DNA of 64,000 bases from Afipia sp. 64-13 (GCA_001897755.1 MKUJ01000014.1:138501-202500); one strand, 5' to 3'; positions 9,411 to 19,714 are shown, counted from the first letter of the stretch. Notes: generated by a model from the sequence alone, not told the origin. Translations and numbers: made by a program.

Positions 9411-10103
9411 ATGCGTGAAATCGTTCTCGATACCGAAACCACCGGCCTCGATCCGCTGCGCGGCGATCGTCTGGTCGAGATCGGCTGTGTCGAGATGTTC
9501 AACCACATGCCGACCGGGCAGAGCTATCACGTCTATCTCAATCCCGAGCGCGACATGCCGGCGGAAGCATTCGCGGTTCACGGCCTCTCCACCGAGTTCC
9601 TCGCCGACAAGCCGCTGTTCGCCGCCGTGGTGGACGACTTCCTCGCCTTTCTCGGCGATGCGCCGCTGATCATCCACAACGCCTCGTTCGACATCGGCTT
9701 CATCAATGCCGAGCTCGACAAGATCAAGCGCAAGGCGATCGCCAAAGAGCGCCTGGTCGATACGCTGCTGCTGGCGCGGCGCAAGCATCCCGGCGTGTCC
9801 AACCGGCTCGACGATCTGTGCTCGCGCTACGCCATCGACAATTCCAAGCGCACCAAGCACGGCGCGCTGCTCGACGCCGAACTGCTCGCCGAGGTCTATA
9901 TCGACCTGATCGGGGCGCGGCAGTCTTCGCTGATTCTGGCGGAAACCGGCCGGGGCGTCCGCGGCGGCGCCATCGAGGTGGTGCGGCGGGTGCGCGAACA
10001 GCCGCTCGCGCCGCGCGGCAGCGATGCGGAACGCGAGGCGCACCGCGCCTTCGTCGCCACGCTGGGCGACAAGGCGATCTGGCGCGACTATCTGGAAAAT
10101 TAG
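9411..10103 (+). CDS. dnaQ: DNA polymerase III epsilon subunit (3'-5' proofreading exonuclease)
   Basis: DnaQ is the proofreading exonuclease of the replicative polymerase. The 230-residue protein contains all exonuclease motifs: DTET with catalytic Asp7 and Glu9, HNASFDIGF (Exo II), and a KHGALLDAELLAEVY segment (Exo III, with the DEDDh-type histidine). The C-terminal part, which binds the polymerase alpha subunit, is poorly conserved as is usual. It is 39 bp after coaE, convergent with secB across a repeat-filled gap. Confidence 0.95.
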   Translation: MREIVLDTETTGLDPLRGDRLVEIGCVEMFNHMPTGQSYHVYLNPERDMPAEAFAVHGLSTEFLADKPLFAAVVDDFLAFLGDAPLIIHNASFDIGFINAELDKIKRKAIAKERLVDTLLLARRKHPGVSNRLDDLCSRYAIDNSKRTKHGALLDAELLAEVYIDLIGARQSSLILAETGRGVRGGAIEVVRRVREQPLAPRGSDAEREAHRAFVATLGDKAIWRDYLEN

Positions 10104-10130
10104 GCGCGTTGCATTGCTGCGCTGAAGCCG

Positions 10131-10426
10131 ACCCTCATCCTGAGGAGCGATCCGCAGGATCGCGTCTCGAAGGATGAGCCGCAAGCGGCTCATTGCGCCT
10201 CATGGTTCGAGACGCGAGGCTATGCCTCGCTCCTCACCATGAGGAGCGGTTGGTCGCGGTTCGGTCTGGACGGGCGCCACTCTCTTTGCGGTCGTCCCGG
10301 CGCAGGCCGGGACCCATCACCCCTGTCGATGATTGGGAAATGACAGGCGCGACGCCTTCATCTCAAGTGAACTCGAGAAGCTGGTGGGTATGGATCCCGG
10401 CCTGCGCCGGGACGACACACGATGGT
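10131..10426. repeat. Two tandem inverted-repeat elements between dnaQ and secB
   Basis: This convergent gap (10104-10434) contains no gene. The first element, about 10131-10250, begins CCCTCATCCTGAGGAGC and ends CTCCTCACCATGAGGAG, with an internal inverted pair CGCGTCTCGAA/GGTTCGAGACGCG. The second, about 10290-10426, has GTCGTCCCGGCGCAGGCCGG at one end and its inverted counterpart CCGGCCTGCGCCGGGACGAC at the other. The second type also lies at 40.4 and 49.7 kb. Transcripts from either side could fold into long hairpins here, so it may work as a two-way terminator. Confidence 0.75.
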
Positions 10427-10434
10427 GTGAAAGC

Positions 10435-10911
10435 TCAGCTCGGTTTGATCTGCTCGGCCTGCCGCGCCATGTTCTGGCGGTACAGCCCGACGAAATCGAC
10501 CGGATCGAGCATCAAGGGCGGGAAGCCGCCATTGCGGGTCGCGGTCGAGATGATTTCACGCGCGAACGGGAACAACAGGCGCGGGCATTCGATCATCACC
10601 AGCGGGTGCATGTTCTCCTGCGCCACGTTCTGGACGCGGAAGACGCCGGCATAGACCAGCTCGAAGGCGAACATCACCGAGCCGGCGCCTTCGGCCTTGC
10701 CCTCGATGGTCAGCGCCACCTCGTAGTCCTGTTCGCCGACGTTGCTGGCGCCGACATTGATCTGGATGCCGATCGAGGGCTGGGCCTGCTGCGGCGCCAG
10801 CGAGGTCGGCGCGTTCGGATTCTCGAACGAGAAGTCCTTGATATATTGCGCGAGGACGGAGAGCTGCGGAGGGGCGTCCTGGTCGGTCGGCGCGCCATTG
10901 CCATTGGTCAT
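10435..10911 (-). CDS. secB: Protein-export chaperone SecB
   Basis: SecB is the tetrameric cytosolic chaperone that keeps secretory precursors unfolded and passes them to SecA. The 158-residue protein shows family landmarks: [19 protein letters not shown] near the start, FELVYAGVF in the middle and [14 protein letters not shown] near the end. ATG 10911 is supported by AGGAGA just upstream. It is divergent from the Tim44-like gene across a 403 bp gap. Confidence 0.96.
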   Translation of the reverse strand: MTNGNGAPTDQDAPPQLSVLAQYIKDFSFENPNAPTSLAPQQAQPSIGIQINVGASNVGEQDYEVALTIEGKAEGAGSVMFAFELVYAGVFRVQNVAQENMHPLVMIECPRLLFPFAREIISTATRNGGFPPLMLDPVDFVGLYRQNMARQAEQIKPS

Positions 10912-11314
10912 CGGTCTCTCCTGCAGGTGTTTCGCGTCAAAAGGGTCGTGTCGGGGCGAGTGGCTAACATAGCCCTGCCGCATTCGACAAGGACGATGGC
11001 CCGGCGCGGCGGCAAAAGTCGGCCCGCCCGGTTGGATCGCCCGCGCGAATGGGGTAGAATCGCCATAATCGACTGCAATCGAACGATTTTAACCCTGTTT
11101 GGTCGGCAGTCCGGTCCCCGGCCGGGCGCGTCAAAAGGTAATGTTGGCCTTGCCGGATTTCGTGCCTACATGAATGTCGCGCCCGTTGCGCGCGCGAGGA
11201 AGGCCGTCGCTGAAACCCGATCTGCCGTCAGTCATTGATCTGACGGCGCTTCGAGTTGCCGCAAGGGACGGGCAGCATGGACCGGCGACGGCACCGACCA
11301 GAAAGTGAATCGAC
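10912..11314. other. Divergent intergenic region, secB / Tim44-like gene
   Basis: No coding sequence is supported in these 403 bp. It must hold the promoters of secB (leftward) and of the Tim44-mltA-smr run (rightward). The stretch around 11055-11100 is relatively AT-rich and carries several ATCG repeats, but I can name no promoter or operator. Confidence 0.5.
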
Positions 11315-12019
11315 GTGGACATTTACACCATAATTTTCCTGGCGCTGGCCGTCTTCATTTTCCTGCGGCTGCGCAATGTGCTGGGCCAGCGCAGCGGCGC
11401 CGAGCGCCCGCCTTTCGACCGCGCGGCGCGCGATATGGCGCGCGGCGGCAACGACAATGTGGTGCCGCTTCCCGGCCCCGCCACCATCGATCAGACCGCG
11501 CGCGCCCCCGCCGCCGAGCCGGAAGCCGCGCCCGATCGCTGGAAGGGCATTGCCGAGCCGGGCAGCGCGCTGGCCATCGGCCTCGATCAGGTCGCCGCGA
11601 GCGATGCGTCCTTCAATGCCCAGCACTTCATCTCCGGCGCCAAGAGCGCTTACGAGATGATCGTGCTGGCCTTCGCCAATGGCGACCGCCGGGCGCTGAA
11701 GGATCTGTTGTCGTCCGAGGTCTATGACGGTTTCGAGGCCGCGATTCGCGGCCGCGAGCAGCGCGGCGAGAAAGTGGAAACCCGCTTTGCCTCGATCGAC
11801 AAGGCCGACATCGTCAGCGCCGGCGTGCGCGACCGCGCGGCCCATATTACGGTCCGATTTGTGTCGCAGATGATTTCGGTCACGCGCGACAAGGACGGCG
11901 CGGTGATCGACGGCAACTCGGAAAAGCTGACCGATGTCACAGACGTCTGGACGTTCTCGCGCGACGTCACTTCCCGTGATCCGAACTGGAAGCTGGTTGG
12001 CACGGAAAGCGGGCAGTAG
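11315..12019 (+). CDS. Tim44/TimA-like membrane-anchored protein
   Basis: The 234-residue protein begins with one hydrophobic helix (about 4-17, TIIFLALAVFIFL), then a long Pro/Ala-rich linker (30-75), and ends in a Tim44-like fold recognisable by FISGAKSAYEMIVLAFANGD and VTDVWTFSRDVTSRDPNWKLV. Bacterial TimA proteins are inner-membrane anchored and related to the mitochondrial import motor subunit Tim44; their role is not settled. The start is a GTG at 11315 with only a weak ribosome-binding site. It stands next to secB and overlaps mltA. Confidence 0.85.
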   Translation: MDIYTIIFLALAVFIFLRLRNVLGQRSGAERPPFDRAARDMARGGNDNVVPLPGPATIDQTARAPAAEPEAAPDRWKGIAEPGSALAIGLDQVAASDASFNAQHFISGAKSAYEMIVLAFANGDRRALKDLLSSEVYDGFEAAIRGREQRGEKVETRFASIDKADIVSAGVRDRAAHITVRFVSQMISVTRDKDGAVIDGNSEKLTDVTDVWTFSRDVTSRDPNWKLVGTESGQ

Positions 12020-13367
12020 CGCGCGGCGCGTCTGGCTCTGGGCCGGCGGCGCCGGCCTGCTTGCGGCGGCCTCGCTGGCCGTCGCGGTTTCGGTCGATGC
12101 GCGCTCGCGCCACAAGACGCCGCCGGAGCCTGAGCCGGTCCGGCACCGCCCCTCGCCGCACAGCATCCACTGGCCGCTGGAGATTCCCGGCGTACAATAT
12201 CTGCCGCGCGCCTGGGGCGACATCGCCGGCTGGGCCGAGGACGATCAGCTCGCCGCTTTCAAGACTTTCCGCAACAGTTGCGCGCCGATTCTCGCGCAGC
12301 GCACGCCGCCGCCGGATGACAAGTTTCTCGGTGCATCGCTGCGCGAGCCGTGCCGCGCCGCCCGAGGCGCGAAGGTCCACGATAGTGCGGCGGCCCGGGA
12401 GTTCTTCGAACGTCATTTCGTGCCGGTGGAGATTTCCCGGCTCGGCGAGGAGCAGGGCTTCGTCACCGGCTATTACGAGCCGGTGGTGGAGGGCTCGCGC
12501 ATCCGCACCGATGTCTTCACCGTACCGGTGTATCGACGGCCGTCCAATCTGTTCGTGCGCGGCTTCAATCAGGCCTCGCCGAGCATGCCGAACAAGGGCG
12601 AGGTCTTCCGCAAGATCGGCCGCCGCAAGCTGGTGCCGTATTACGACCGCGCCGCCATCGAAGATGGCGCGATCGCCGGGCGCGGCCTCGAAGTGGTGTG
12701 GCTGAAGAGCCAGACCGATCTGCTGTTCATCCAGATTCAGGGTTCGGCGCGGATCAAGCTGGCCGACGGCTCCGTTGTGCGGATCAACTACGACGCGCAT
12801 AACGGCTATCCCTATACGCCGGTGGGGCGCATCCTGATCGAGCGCAACATCATCCCGCGAGAGCAGATGTCGATGCAGCGCATCCGCGAATACATGGAGC
12901 AGAATCCGGGCGCGGCCGACGAATTGCGCCGCCAGAACAAGTCCTATGTGTTCTTCCGCGAGGTGACGCTCGGCGAGAAGGACGAACCGCTTGGTGCGCA
13001 GGGCGTGCCGCTGACGCCGTGGCGCTCGATCGCGGTGGACAAGGGACTGCACCTTTACGGCACGCCGTTTTTCATCGATGCCACGCTGCCGATCGAGGGC
13101 GACAATTCCAACACGCCGTTCCGCCGCCTGATGGTGGCGCAGGACACCGGCTCGGCCATCATCGGCCCGGCGCGCGCCGACCTTTATTTCGGCGCGGGGA
13201 CGGAGGCGGGCCGCATCGCCGGCCGCATCAAGAACGCCGCGCGCTTCGCGTTGCTGCTGCCGAAATCGCTCGATCCTCTGGCGCATGGCCGCACCGTTCC
13301 GCTGCCCGATCCGCGGCCGCAGGAAAAAGCGCCGGCCTCGCGCAAACGCAGCCGCGAGTCGAAATGA
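11997..13367 (+). CDS. mltA: Membrane-bound lytic murein transglycosylase A (MltA)
   Basis: MltA cleaves peptidoglycan between MurNAc and GlcNAc to give 1,6-anhydro products in the periplasm. After an N-terminal signal or anchor helix comes the MltA barrel domain (with FVTGYYEPVVEGSR and LLFIQIQGSARIKL) and then a 3D domain with FRRLMVAQDTGSAIIGPARADLYFG, which includes the expected catalytic aspartate. There is no lipobox, so it is probably anchored by the helix or soluble. The start is uncertain: I use TTG 11997, with GGAAG upstream, overlapping the Tim44 gene by 23 bp; ATG 11934 and GTG 11976 are in frame. It overlaps the next gene by ATGA. Confidence 0.88.
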   Translation: MARKAGSSARRVWLWAGGAGLLAAASLAVAVSVDARSRHKTPPEPEPVRHRPSPHSIHWPLEIPGVQYLPRAWGDIAGWAEDDQLAAFKTFRNSCAPILAQRTPPPDDKFLGASLREPCRAARGAKVHDSAAAREFFERHFVPVEISRLGEEQGFVTGYYEPVVEGSRIRTDVFTVPVYRRPSNLFVRGFNQASPSMPNKGEVFRKIGRRKLVPYYDRAAIEDGAIAGRGLEVVWLKSQTDLLFIQIQGSARIKLADGSVVRINYDAHNGYPYTPVGRILIERNIIPREQMSMQRIREYMEQNPGAADELRRQNKSYVFFREVTLGEKDEPLGAQGVPLTPWRSIAVDKGLHLYGTPFFIDATLPIEGDNSNTPFRRLMVAQDTGSAIIGPARADLYFGAGTEAGRIAGRIKNAARFALLLPKSLDPLAHGRTVPLPDPRPQEKAPASRKRSRESK

Positions 13368-13954
13368 AACGCGCGCCGCCCGCCGCCGATGCACCGCCGC
13401 CCCGCCGCCGCCGCGGGCTGAGCAGCGAGGAGTTGCTGCTGTGGGAAAGCGTCGCCAAAAGCATCAAGCCGCTGCGCAGGAAACCGCGCGTGACGAAGGC
13501 GGCGGTCGAGATTGAACCCGTGGTGGAAAAGGCGCGGGTGAGGGCGAAGCCGGAGAAACATCCGCCGCCGATCGTTGCGCCGAAAATTGTGAAAGCGCCG
13601 GCATCGCCGCCGCCGCTGGCGCCGCTCGGGCGACGCGAGCGCGCCAAGCTGTCACGCGGCCGCAGCGAGATCGAGGCGCGGCTCGATCTGCACGGCATGA
13701 CCCAGGCCCGCGCGCATCGCGCGCTGATGAATTTCCTGCGCGGCGCCAGCGAGGACGGGCTGACCTTCGTGCTGGTGATCACTGGCAAGGGCCGCAGCGG
13801 CGCGGCGGACAGCGAGCGCGGCGTGCTGCGCCGGCAGGTGCCGGAATGGCTGGCGCTGCCGGAATTCCGCAGCCTGGTGGTCGGCTTCGAGGAGGCGCAT
13901 ATCGGCCATGGCGGCGGCGGCGCGCTCTATGTCCGGGTGCGGCGGGGGAGATAG
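13364..13954 (+). CDS. Smr domain protein (Smr/MutS2-type, DNA endonuclease-like)
   Basis: The 196-residue protein has a basic, proline-rich N-terminal half (about 1-95) and a C-terminal Smr domain with the family signature LDLHGMTQARA and VLVITGKGRSG. Smr domains nick DNA or cleave RNA in several systems; the role of these stand-alone proteins in Rhizobiales is not established. The ATG overlaps the mltA stop (ATGA), so translation is probably coupled. It is convergent with hslU. Confidence 0.88.
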   Translation: MKRAPPAADAPPPRRRRGLSSEELLLWESVAKSIKPLRRKPRVTKAAVEIEPVVEKARVRAKPEKHPPPIVAPKIVKAPASPPPLAPLGRRERAKLSRGRSEIEARLDLHGMTQARAHRALMNFLRGASEDGLTFVLVITGKGRSGAADSERGVLRRQVPEWLALPEFRSLVVGFEEAHIGHGGGGALYVRVRRGR

Positions 13955-13966
13955 CGCCTTTCCCCT

Positions 13967-14106
13967 CTCCCCTTGTGGGAGAGGGTGCTGAGCGGCGAAG
14001 CCGCGAAGCGGGTGAGGGGTTTTTCGGGTGATGGGACATTTCCCCTCACCCGGCTCGAACTCGCTACGCTCATTCTCGCCACCCTCTCCCGCAAGGGGAG
14101 AGGGGA
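13967..14106. repeat. Inverted-repeat element between smr and hslU
   Basis: The 158 bp convergent gap is filled by an element whose left end reads CCTCTCCCCTTGTGGGAGAGG and whose right end is CCCTCTCCCGCAAGGGGAGAGG. Inner arms GCGGGTGAGGGG and CCCCTCACCCGG also pair. A related element sits at 15430-15561. No gene is present. Confidence 0.8.
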
Positions 14107-14112
14107 AAGCAG

Positions 14113-15414
14113 TTACAAAATGAACCGGCTGAGATCCGTATTCTTCGCCAGATCGCCGATGTGTTTCTGCACGTAAGCGGCGTCGATGGTGACGGTCTGT
14201 CCGTTGATGTCGGGAGCATGGAACGAGGTCTCGTCCAGCACGCGCTCCATCACGGTTTGCAGGCGGCGCGCGCCGATATTCTCGACACTGGCGTTCACCG
14301 CCACCGCGACATCGGCCAGCGCATCGATGGCATCGTCGGTGATGTCGAGCGTGACGCCCTCGGTCTGCAGCAGCGCGACATACTGCTTGATCAGCGAGGC
14401 TTCCGGCTCGGTCAGGATGCGGCGCATATCGTCGCGGGTCAGCGCCTGCAATTCGACGCGGATCGGCAGGCGGCCCTGCAATTCCGGCAACAGGTCGGAG
14501 GGCTTGGCGATGTGGAACGCGCCGGAGGCGATGAACAGGATGTGGTCGGTCTTGACCTGACCGTGCTTGGTGGACACCGTGGTGCCTTCGATCAGCGGCA
14601 GCAGGTCGCGCTGCACGCCCTCGCGCGAGACGTCGCCGGTGCGCGCTCCCTCGCGCACGCAGATCTTGTCGATCTCGTCGAGGAACACGATGCCGTTGTT
14701 CTCGACCAGCTGAATCGCTTCCAGCGTGAGCTGGTCGTCGTCGAGCAGCTTGTCGGATTCCTCGTTGACCAGCACCTCGTGCGAATCGGCGACCGAGAGC
14801 CGCCGCGTCTTGGTGCGCCCGCCCATCTTGCCGAAAATGTCGCCGATCGAAATCGCGCCGACCTGCGAGCCCGGCATGCCGGGAATCTCGAACATCGGCG
14901 CGCCGCCCGCGCTCTGGGTCTCGATCTCGATTTCCTTGTCGTTGAGCTCGCCCGCGCGCAGCTTGCGGCGGAAGGAATCCCGCGTCGCCGCGCTGGAATT
15001 GGCGCCGACCAGGGCGTCGAGCACGCGCTCCTCGGCGGCGAGCTGCGCCCGCGCCCTGACGTCCTTGCGCTTCTTCTCGCGCATCTGGGTGATGCCGACC
15101 TCGAGGAGGTCGCGCACGATCTGCTCGACATCGCGGCCGACATAGCCGACCTCGGTGAATTTGGTGGCTTCCACCTTGATGAACGGCGCGGCCGCGAGCC
15201 TGGCGAGGCGGCGCGCGATCTCGGTCTTGCCGACGCCGGTCGGCCCGATCATCAGGATGTTTTTCGGCAGCACCTCCTCGCGCAGCGATCCGGTGAGCTG
15301 CAACCGCCGCCAGCGGTTGCGCAGCGCGATGGCGACGGCGCGCTTGGCGTCGTTCTGGCCAACGATGAAGCGGTCGAGTTCGGAGACGATTTCGCGGGGG
15401 GAAAAGTCGGTCAT
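14113..15414 (-). CDS. hslU: HslU, ATPase subunit of the HslUV protease
   Basis: HslU (ClpY) is the AAA+ unfoldase that feeds substrates into the HslV peptidase. The 433-residue protein has P-loop GPTGVGKT (57-64), Walker [11 protein letters not shown], an intermediate I-domain, and the C-terminal tail [10 protein letters not shown]-like segment ([10 protein letters not shown]) that inserts into HslV. I start at ATG 15414 ([10 protein letters not shown]); an ATG three codons upstream is in frame. It follows hslV in the same direction, with a repeat element between them. Confidence 0.97.
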   Translation of the reverse strand: MTDFSPREIVSELDRFIVGQNDAKRAVAIALRNRWRRLQLTGSLREEVLPKNILMIGPTGVGKTEIARRLARLAAAPFIKVEATKFTEVGYVGRDVEQIVRDLLEVGITQMREKKRKDVRARAQLAAEERVLDALVGANSSAATRDSFRRKLRAGELNDKEIEIETQSAGGAPMFEIPGMPGSQVGAISIGDIFGKMGGRTKTRRLSVADSHEVLVNEESDKLLDDDQLTLEAIQLVENNGIVFLDEIDKICVREGARTGDVSREGVQRDLLPLIEGTTVSTKHGQVKTDHILFIASGAFHIAKPSDLLPELQGRLPIRVELQALTRDDMRRILTEPEASLIKQYVALLQTEGVTLDITDDAIDALADVAVAVNASVENIGARRLQTVMERVLDETSFHAPDINGQTVTIDAAYVQKHIGDLAKNTDLSRFIL

Positions 15415-15429
15415 GATTTTCATCTTCTT

Positions 15430-15561
15430 TCCCTCTCCCCTTGTGGGAGAGGGTGGTTTCGAGCGTGAGCGAGAAACCGGGTGAGGGGTGGTGAGAGAAA
15501 ACCCCTCACCCGCTTCGCGGCTGTGCCGCTCAGCACCCTCTCCCGCAAGGGGAGAGGGAAG
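15430..15561. repeat. Inverted-repeat element between hslV and hslU
   Basis: Left end CCTCTCCCCTTGTGGGAGAGG and right end CCCTCTCCCGCAAGGGGAGAGG match the element at 13967-14106 closely, with inner arms GGGTGAGGGG / CCCCTCACCC. It splits hslV from hslU, which are otherwise co-directional, so it might reduce hslU read-through. Confidence 0.8.
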
Positions 15562-15568
15562 GAAAGCA

Positions 15569-16123
15569 TCAACCCGCCGACAATGTTTCCAGCGTCAGGT
15601 TGCGGTTGGTGTAGACGCAGATGTCGGCGGCGATGTCGAGCGCGCGGCGCACGATGGTCTCGGCGTCGTGCTCCGAATCGGCCAGCGCCCGCGCCGCCGC
15701 CAGCGCGTAATTGCCGCCGGAGCCGATCGCCATCACGCCGGCTTCCGGCTCCAGCACGTCGCCGGTGCCGGTCAGCACCAGCGAGACGTCCTTGTCGGCG
15801 ACGATCATCATCGCCTCCAGCCGCCGCAGATAGCGGTCGGTGCGCCAGTCCTTGGCGAGCTCGACGCAGGCGCGGGTGAGCTGCCCCGGATATTGCTCGA
15901 GCTTGGCCTCCAGCCGCTCGAACAGCGTGAAGGCGTCGGCGGTGGCGCCGGCGAAACCGCCGATCACGTCGCCCTTGCCGAGCTTGCGGACCTTGCGGGC
16001 GTTGGACTTGATCACGGTCTGGCCGATCGAAACCTGGCCGTCGCCGCCGATCACAACCTTGCCGGCCTTGCGGACGGTGAGGATGGTGGTGCCGTGCCAG
16101 ATTTCTGGCTGTGAACCTTGCAT
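15569..16123 (-). CDS. hslV: HslV, peptidase subunit of the HslUV protease
   Basis: HslV (ClpQ) is the proteasome-beta-like threonine peptidase of HslUV. After a short propeptide ([11 protein letters not shown]) comes TTIL, whose first threonine would be the catalytic N-terminal residue. The 184-residue protein also has GGDGQVS and [17 protein letters not shown]. The ATG at 16123 has AAGGGG upstream; longer in-frame readings are not credible. It is divergent from hisB across about 240 bp, in which I found no RpoH-type promoter. Confidence 0.97.
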   Translation of the reverse strand: MQGSQPEIWHGTTILTVRKAGKVVIGGDGQVSIGQTVIKSNARKVRKLGKGDVIGGFAGATADAFTLFERLEAKLEQYPGQLTRACVELAKDWRTDRYLRRLEAMMIVADKDVSLVLTGTGDVLEPEAGVMAIGSGGNYALAAARALADSEHDAETIVRRALDIAADICVYTNRNLTLETLSAG

Positions 16124-16359
16124 GAGAGACCCCTTGATGCCGCCTGATTTAGGGATGGTGGGGCAGGGATGCAAATCGCGGCGGGCTGAACCGCCGATTT
16201 TGGTCACCATAGAAGCAGGATCGGCCGAATCGGGCCCCTCCCGCAGTAGCGAAGCCGTCACCGGCCTGTTAAAAGGCGGCCGGATATCCTTTGGCGCGTC
16301 TTTCCGGCGGCAAACCGCCGTGGTTTCGGGGAGATGCGCGAGCTGCGGAGCGAGTTTTG

Positions 16360-16953
16360 ATGCGCACGGCGACGATCAAGCGCAAGACCAAGGAAACCGA
16401 CATCGCGGTGTCGGTCAATCTGGACGGCACCGGCGTGTCCGATGTCGCGACCGGGATCGGTTTCTTCGACCACATGCTTGATCTTCTGGCGCGGCATTCG
16501 CGTATCGACATCATGGTGAAGGCCGACGGCGACCTGCATGTCGATCATCACCACACCACCGAGGATGTCGGCATCGCGCTCGGCCAGGCGGTGAAGCAGG
16601 CGCTCGGCGACATGCGCGGCATCACCCGCTATGCCGGCGTGCACATGCCGATGGATGAGACGCTGTCGCGCGTCGTCATCGACATTTCCGGCCGTCCGGT
16701 GCTGGTGTTCAAGGTCGATTTCCCGCGCGACAAGGTTGGCGCATTCGACACCGAGCTGGTGCGCGAATGGTTCAACGCCTTCGCCATCAATGCCGGCATC
16801 ACGCTGCATGTCGAGACGCTGTATGGCGAGAACAGCCATCACATCGCCGAGTCCTGCTTCAAGGGTCTTGCCCGGGCGCTGCGCGCCGCGGTGGCGATCG
16901 ATCCGGCGGCGCGGGGCGAGGTGCCCTCGACCAAGGGCCAGCTCGGCGGCTGA
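16360..16953 (+). CDS. hisB: Imidazoleglycerol-phosphate dehydratase
   Basis: HisB removes water from imidazole glycerol phosphate in histidine synthesis. The 197-residue single-domain form has the manganese-binding motifs [12 protein letters not shown] and [18 protein letters not shown]. The ATG has GGAG nine bases upstream. It opens the rightward his operon; the phosphatase fused to HisB in enterobacteria is absent, as usual in alphaproteobacteria. Confidence 0.97.
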   Translation: MRTATIKRKTKETDIAVSVNLDGTGVSDVATGIGFFDHMLDLLARHSRIDIMVKADGDLHVDHHHTTEDVGIALGQAVKQALGDMRGITRYAGVHMPMDETLSRVVIDISGRPVLVFKVDFPRDKVGAFDTELVREWFNAFAINAGITLHVETLYGENSHHIAESCFKGLARALRAAVAIDPAARGEVPSTKGQLGG

Positions 16954-17014
16954 AAACGGTCCGGCCTTGCGGTTGATCCGCAAAGGCCGCGCCGCATTTT
17001 GCGGAGAACACATC

Positions 17015-17509
17015 ATGGCGGTCTACACAGTGCATGCGCCGTCAGGCTTCGGCGTCGATGTCCGCACCTCGCCGGACAAGATCGTGTTCGTCCGCGACGG
17101 CTTTCATTTCTGGGCGTTCGTCGCGGGGCTGCTGTGGCTGATCTGGCACCGGCTGTGGCTGGCGCTGATCGGTTATCTCGTGGTTTCGGCGGCGCTCGAA
17201 GGCGTGCTGTGGGCGATCGGCGCCGGCGCCTCGACCCGGATGTGGGCGATGGCGGTGGTGGCGCTGTTCATGGGCTTCGAGGCGTCGTCGTTGCGGCGCT
17301 GGACACTGTCGCGCCGCAAATGGCGGCAGATCGGTCTTGTGGTGGCCGACGACGAGCAAGAGGCCGAGCGCAAGTTCTTCGCGCGCTGGGACGGCGCGGT
17401 GCCTGCGCCGGCGCCCGCCCGCGGCAATCCGGCGCTGCATCCGCTGCCGCATTCCTCGCTGGCGGAGGACGCCGCCGGATTCTTCCCCGCGCCGGGAGCC
17501 TCGCGGTGA
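17015..17509 (+). CDS. DUF2628 membrane protein embedded in the his operon
   Basis: This 164-residue protein opens [15 protein letters not shown] and has hydrophobic segments at about 30-55, 60-75 and 78-92, then a basic stretch ([14 protein letters not shown]) and a Pro/Ala-rich tail. It belongs to the DUF2628 type, whose function is unknown. GGAG precedes the ATG. Its stop overlaps the hisH GTG (GTGA), so it is expressed with the histidine genes, though nothing in the sequence links it to histidine chemistry. Confidence 0.85.
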   Translation: MAVYTVHAPSGFGVDVRTSPDKIVFVRDGFHFWAFVAGLLWLIWHRLWLALIGYLVVSAALEGVLWAIGAGASTRMWAMAVVALFMGFEASSLRRWTLSRRKWRQIGLVVADDEQEAERKFFARWDGAVPAPAPARGNPALHPLPHSSLAEDAAGFFPAPGASR

Positions 17510-18156
17510 GCGTCGCCATCATCGATTACGGCTCGGGCAATCTGCACTCGGCGGCGAAAGCCTTCGAGCGCGCCGCGCGCGCGCTGGAGCAGCCGCAGAC
17601 CATCACGGTGACGCGCGATCCGGAGATCGTCTATCGCGCCGACCGCATCGTGCTGCCCGGCGTCGGCGCCTTCGCCGATTGCCGCAAGGGGCTCGATGCG
17701 CTCGACGGCATGGTCGAGGCGATGACGCAGGCGGTGCGGGACAAGGCGCGGCCGTTCTTTGGCATCTGCGTCGGCATGCAGCTGATGGCGACGCAGGGCA
17801 AGGAACACGTCACCACGCCCGGCCTGAACTGGATCGCCGGCGATGTCGAGAAGATCGCGCCGCGCGACGAAAGCCTGAAGATCCCGCATATGGGCTGGAA
17901 CACGCTCGACCTGGTGCGCGAGCACGCGGTGCTGGCCGGCCTGCCGTTGGGCGAGGCCGGCCGCCACGCTTATTTCGTGCACTCCTATCATCTTGCCGCC
18001 GCGAACGAGAACGACGTGGTGGCGCGCGCTGATTACGGCGGACCGCTCACCGCGATCGTTGCGAAAGACACCGCGATCGGCACCCAGTTTCATCCCGAGA
18101 AGAGTCAGCGTTTCGGGCTGGCGCTGATCGCCAATTTTCTCAAGTGGAAGCCGTGA
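17506..18156 (+). CDS. hisH: Imidazole glycerol phosphate synthase, glutaminase subunit
   Basis: HisH releases ammonia from glutamine for HisF. The 216-residue class I amidotransferase has the nucleophile elbow GICVGMQLM and the His-Glu pair in HPEKSQ, with [10 protein letters not shown] early on. It begins with GTG overlapping the DUF2628 stop and has GGGAG upstream. Confidence 0.97.
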   Translation: MSVAIIDYGSGNLHSAAKAFERAARALEQPQTITVTRDPEIVYRADRIVLPGVGAFADCRKGLDALDGMVEAMTQAVRDKARPFFGICVGMQLMATQGKEHVTTPGLNWIAGDVEKIAPRDESLKIPHMGWNTLDLVREHAVLAGLPLGEAGRHAYFVHSYHLAAANENDVVARADYGGPLTAIVAKDTAIGTQFHPEKSQRFGLALIANFLKWKP

Positions 18157-18890
18157 TTCTCTTTCCCGCCATCGATCTGAAGAACGGCCAGTGCGTCCGC
18201 CTCGAGCAGGGCGACATGGCGCGCGCCACCGTGTTCAACCTCGATCCCGCCGCGCAGGCCCGCAGTTTCCAGGAGCAGGGCTTTACGTATCTGCATGTCG
18301 TCGATCTCGACGGCGCGTTCGCCGGCAAGCCGATCAACGCGCAGGCGGTGGAGGCGATGCTCAAGACCGTCACCATGCCGGTGCAGCTCGGCGGCGGCAT
18401 TCGCGACATGGCCACTCTCGAGGCCTGGCTCGACAAGGGCATCACCCGCGTCATCATCGGCACCGCCGCGGTGCGCGATCCGGCGTTCGTGAAAGAGGCG
18501 GCGAAAAAATATCCCGGCCGCGTCGCGGTCGGCCTCGACGCGCGCGACGGCAAGGTCGCGGTGGAGGGCTGGGCCGAGACCTCGACCGTCACCGCGCTCG
18601 ATATCGCGCGACGTTTCGAGGATGCCGGCGTCGCCGCCATCATCTTCACCGACATCGCCCGCGATGGCCTGCTCAAGGGTCTCAATCTCGACGCCACCAT
18701 CGCGCTGGCCGACGCCATCTCGATTCCGGTGATCGCCTCCGGTGGCCTCGCCTCGATCGACGATGTGAAGGCGATGCTCGCGCCGCGCGCGCAGCGTCTC
18801 GAAGGCGCGATCTCCGGCCGCGCGCTCTATGACGGCCGGATCGATCCGGCCGAGGCGCTGGCGCTGATCAAAGCGGCGAAGGCAGGCTGA
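18153..18890 (+). CDS. hisA: ProFAR isomerase (HisA)
   Basis: HisA catalyses the Amadori rearrangement of ProFAR to PRFAR. It is a (beta/alpha)8 barrel with the catalytic aspartate in [10 protein letters not shown] and a second acidic residue in [10 protein letters not shown] choose GTG 18153 ([10 protein letters not shown]), which overlaps the hisH stop as GTGA and matches the usual N-terminus; GTG 18144 is an alternative three codons upstream. The product is 245 residues. Confidence 0.96.
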   Translation: MILFPAIDLKNGQCVRLEQGDMARATVFNLDPAAQARSFQEQGFTYLHVVDLDGAFAGKPINAQAVEAMLKTVTMPVQLGGGIRDMATLEAWLDKGITRVIIGTAAVRDPAFVKEAAKKYPGRVAVGLDARDGKVAVEGWAETSTVTALDIARRFEDAGVAAIIFTDIARDGLLKGLNLDATIALADAISIPVIASGGLASIDDVKAMLAPRAQRLEGAISGRALYDGRIDPAEALALIKAAKAG

Positions 18891-19663
18891 TGTTCAAGGT
18901 TCGCGTCATTCCCTGTCTCGACGTGAAGGACGGCCGCGTGGTCAAGGGCGTCAATTTTGTCGATCTGCGCGATGCTGGCGATCCGGTGGAGGCGGCGATT
19001 GCCTATGACGCCGCCGGAGCGGACGAGCTGTGTTTTCTCGACATCACCGCGACGCATGAGAACCGCGGCACCATCCTCGACGTGGTGCGGCGGACGGCGG
19101 AAGCCTGCTTCATGCCGCTGACCGTCGGCGGCGGCGTGCGCGAGGTTTCCGATATCCGCACGCTGCTCAATTACGGCGCCGACAAGGTGTCGATCAATTC
19201 GGCGGCGGTCAGCCGCCGCGAGTTCGTCAAGGAGGCGGCGGAGAAATTCGGCAACCAGTGCATCGTGGTCGCGATCGACGCCAAGCGGGTGCAGCGCTCC
19301 GGCGGCGAGCGCTGGGAGATCTTCACCCATGGCGGGCGCAAGGAAACCGGCATCGACGCCATCGAATACGCACAGGAAGTGGTGGCGCTCGGCGCCGGCG
19401 AAATCCTTTTGACCTCGATGGACCGCGACGGCACGAGACAGGGCTTCGACATTCCGTTGACCCGCGCCATCGCCGACAGCATCAACGTGCCGGTGATCGC
19501 CTCCGGCGGCGTCGGCAATCTCGATCATCTGGTCGCTGGTATCCGGGAAGGGCACGCCACCGCGGTGCTGGCGGCCTCGATCTTCCATTTCGGGGAATTT
19601 TCGGTGCGTCAGGCCAAGGAGCACATGCTCCGCGCCGGGCTGCCGATGCGCCTCGATCCCTGA
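18890..19663 (+). CDS. hisF: Imidazole glycerol phosphate synthase, cyclase subunit
   Basis: HisF joins ammonia and PRFAR to give imidazole glycerol phosphate and AICAR. The 257-residue barrel shows the catalytic aspartates in [13 protein letters not shown] and [14 protein letters not shown]. It is a paralogue of HisA next to it, as throughout bacteria. Stop and start overlap by one base (TGATG). Confidence 0.97.
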   Translation: MFKVRVIPCLDVKDGRVVKGVNFVDLRDAGDPVEAAIAYDAAGADELCFLDITATHENRGTILDVVRRTAEACFMPLTVGGGVREVSDIRTLLNYGADKVSINSAAVSRREFVKEAAEKFGNQCIVVAIDAKRVQRSGGERWEIFTHGGRKETGIDAIEYAQEVVALGAGEILLTSMDRDGTRQGFDIPLTRAIADSINVPVIASGGVGNLDHLVAGIREGHATAVLAASIFHFGEFSVRQAKEHMLRAGLPMRLDP

Positions 19664-19714
19664 TCGTGACGATTTTGTCGCCGTCACCCTGTCCCCAATG
19701 CTAGATTGACCGTC

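Noticed and set aside
16124-16359. RpoH promoter for hslV
   Set aside because: No CTTG followed at 16-18 bases by a CYTATNT-like block on the minus strand.
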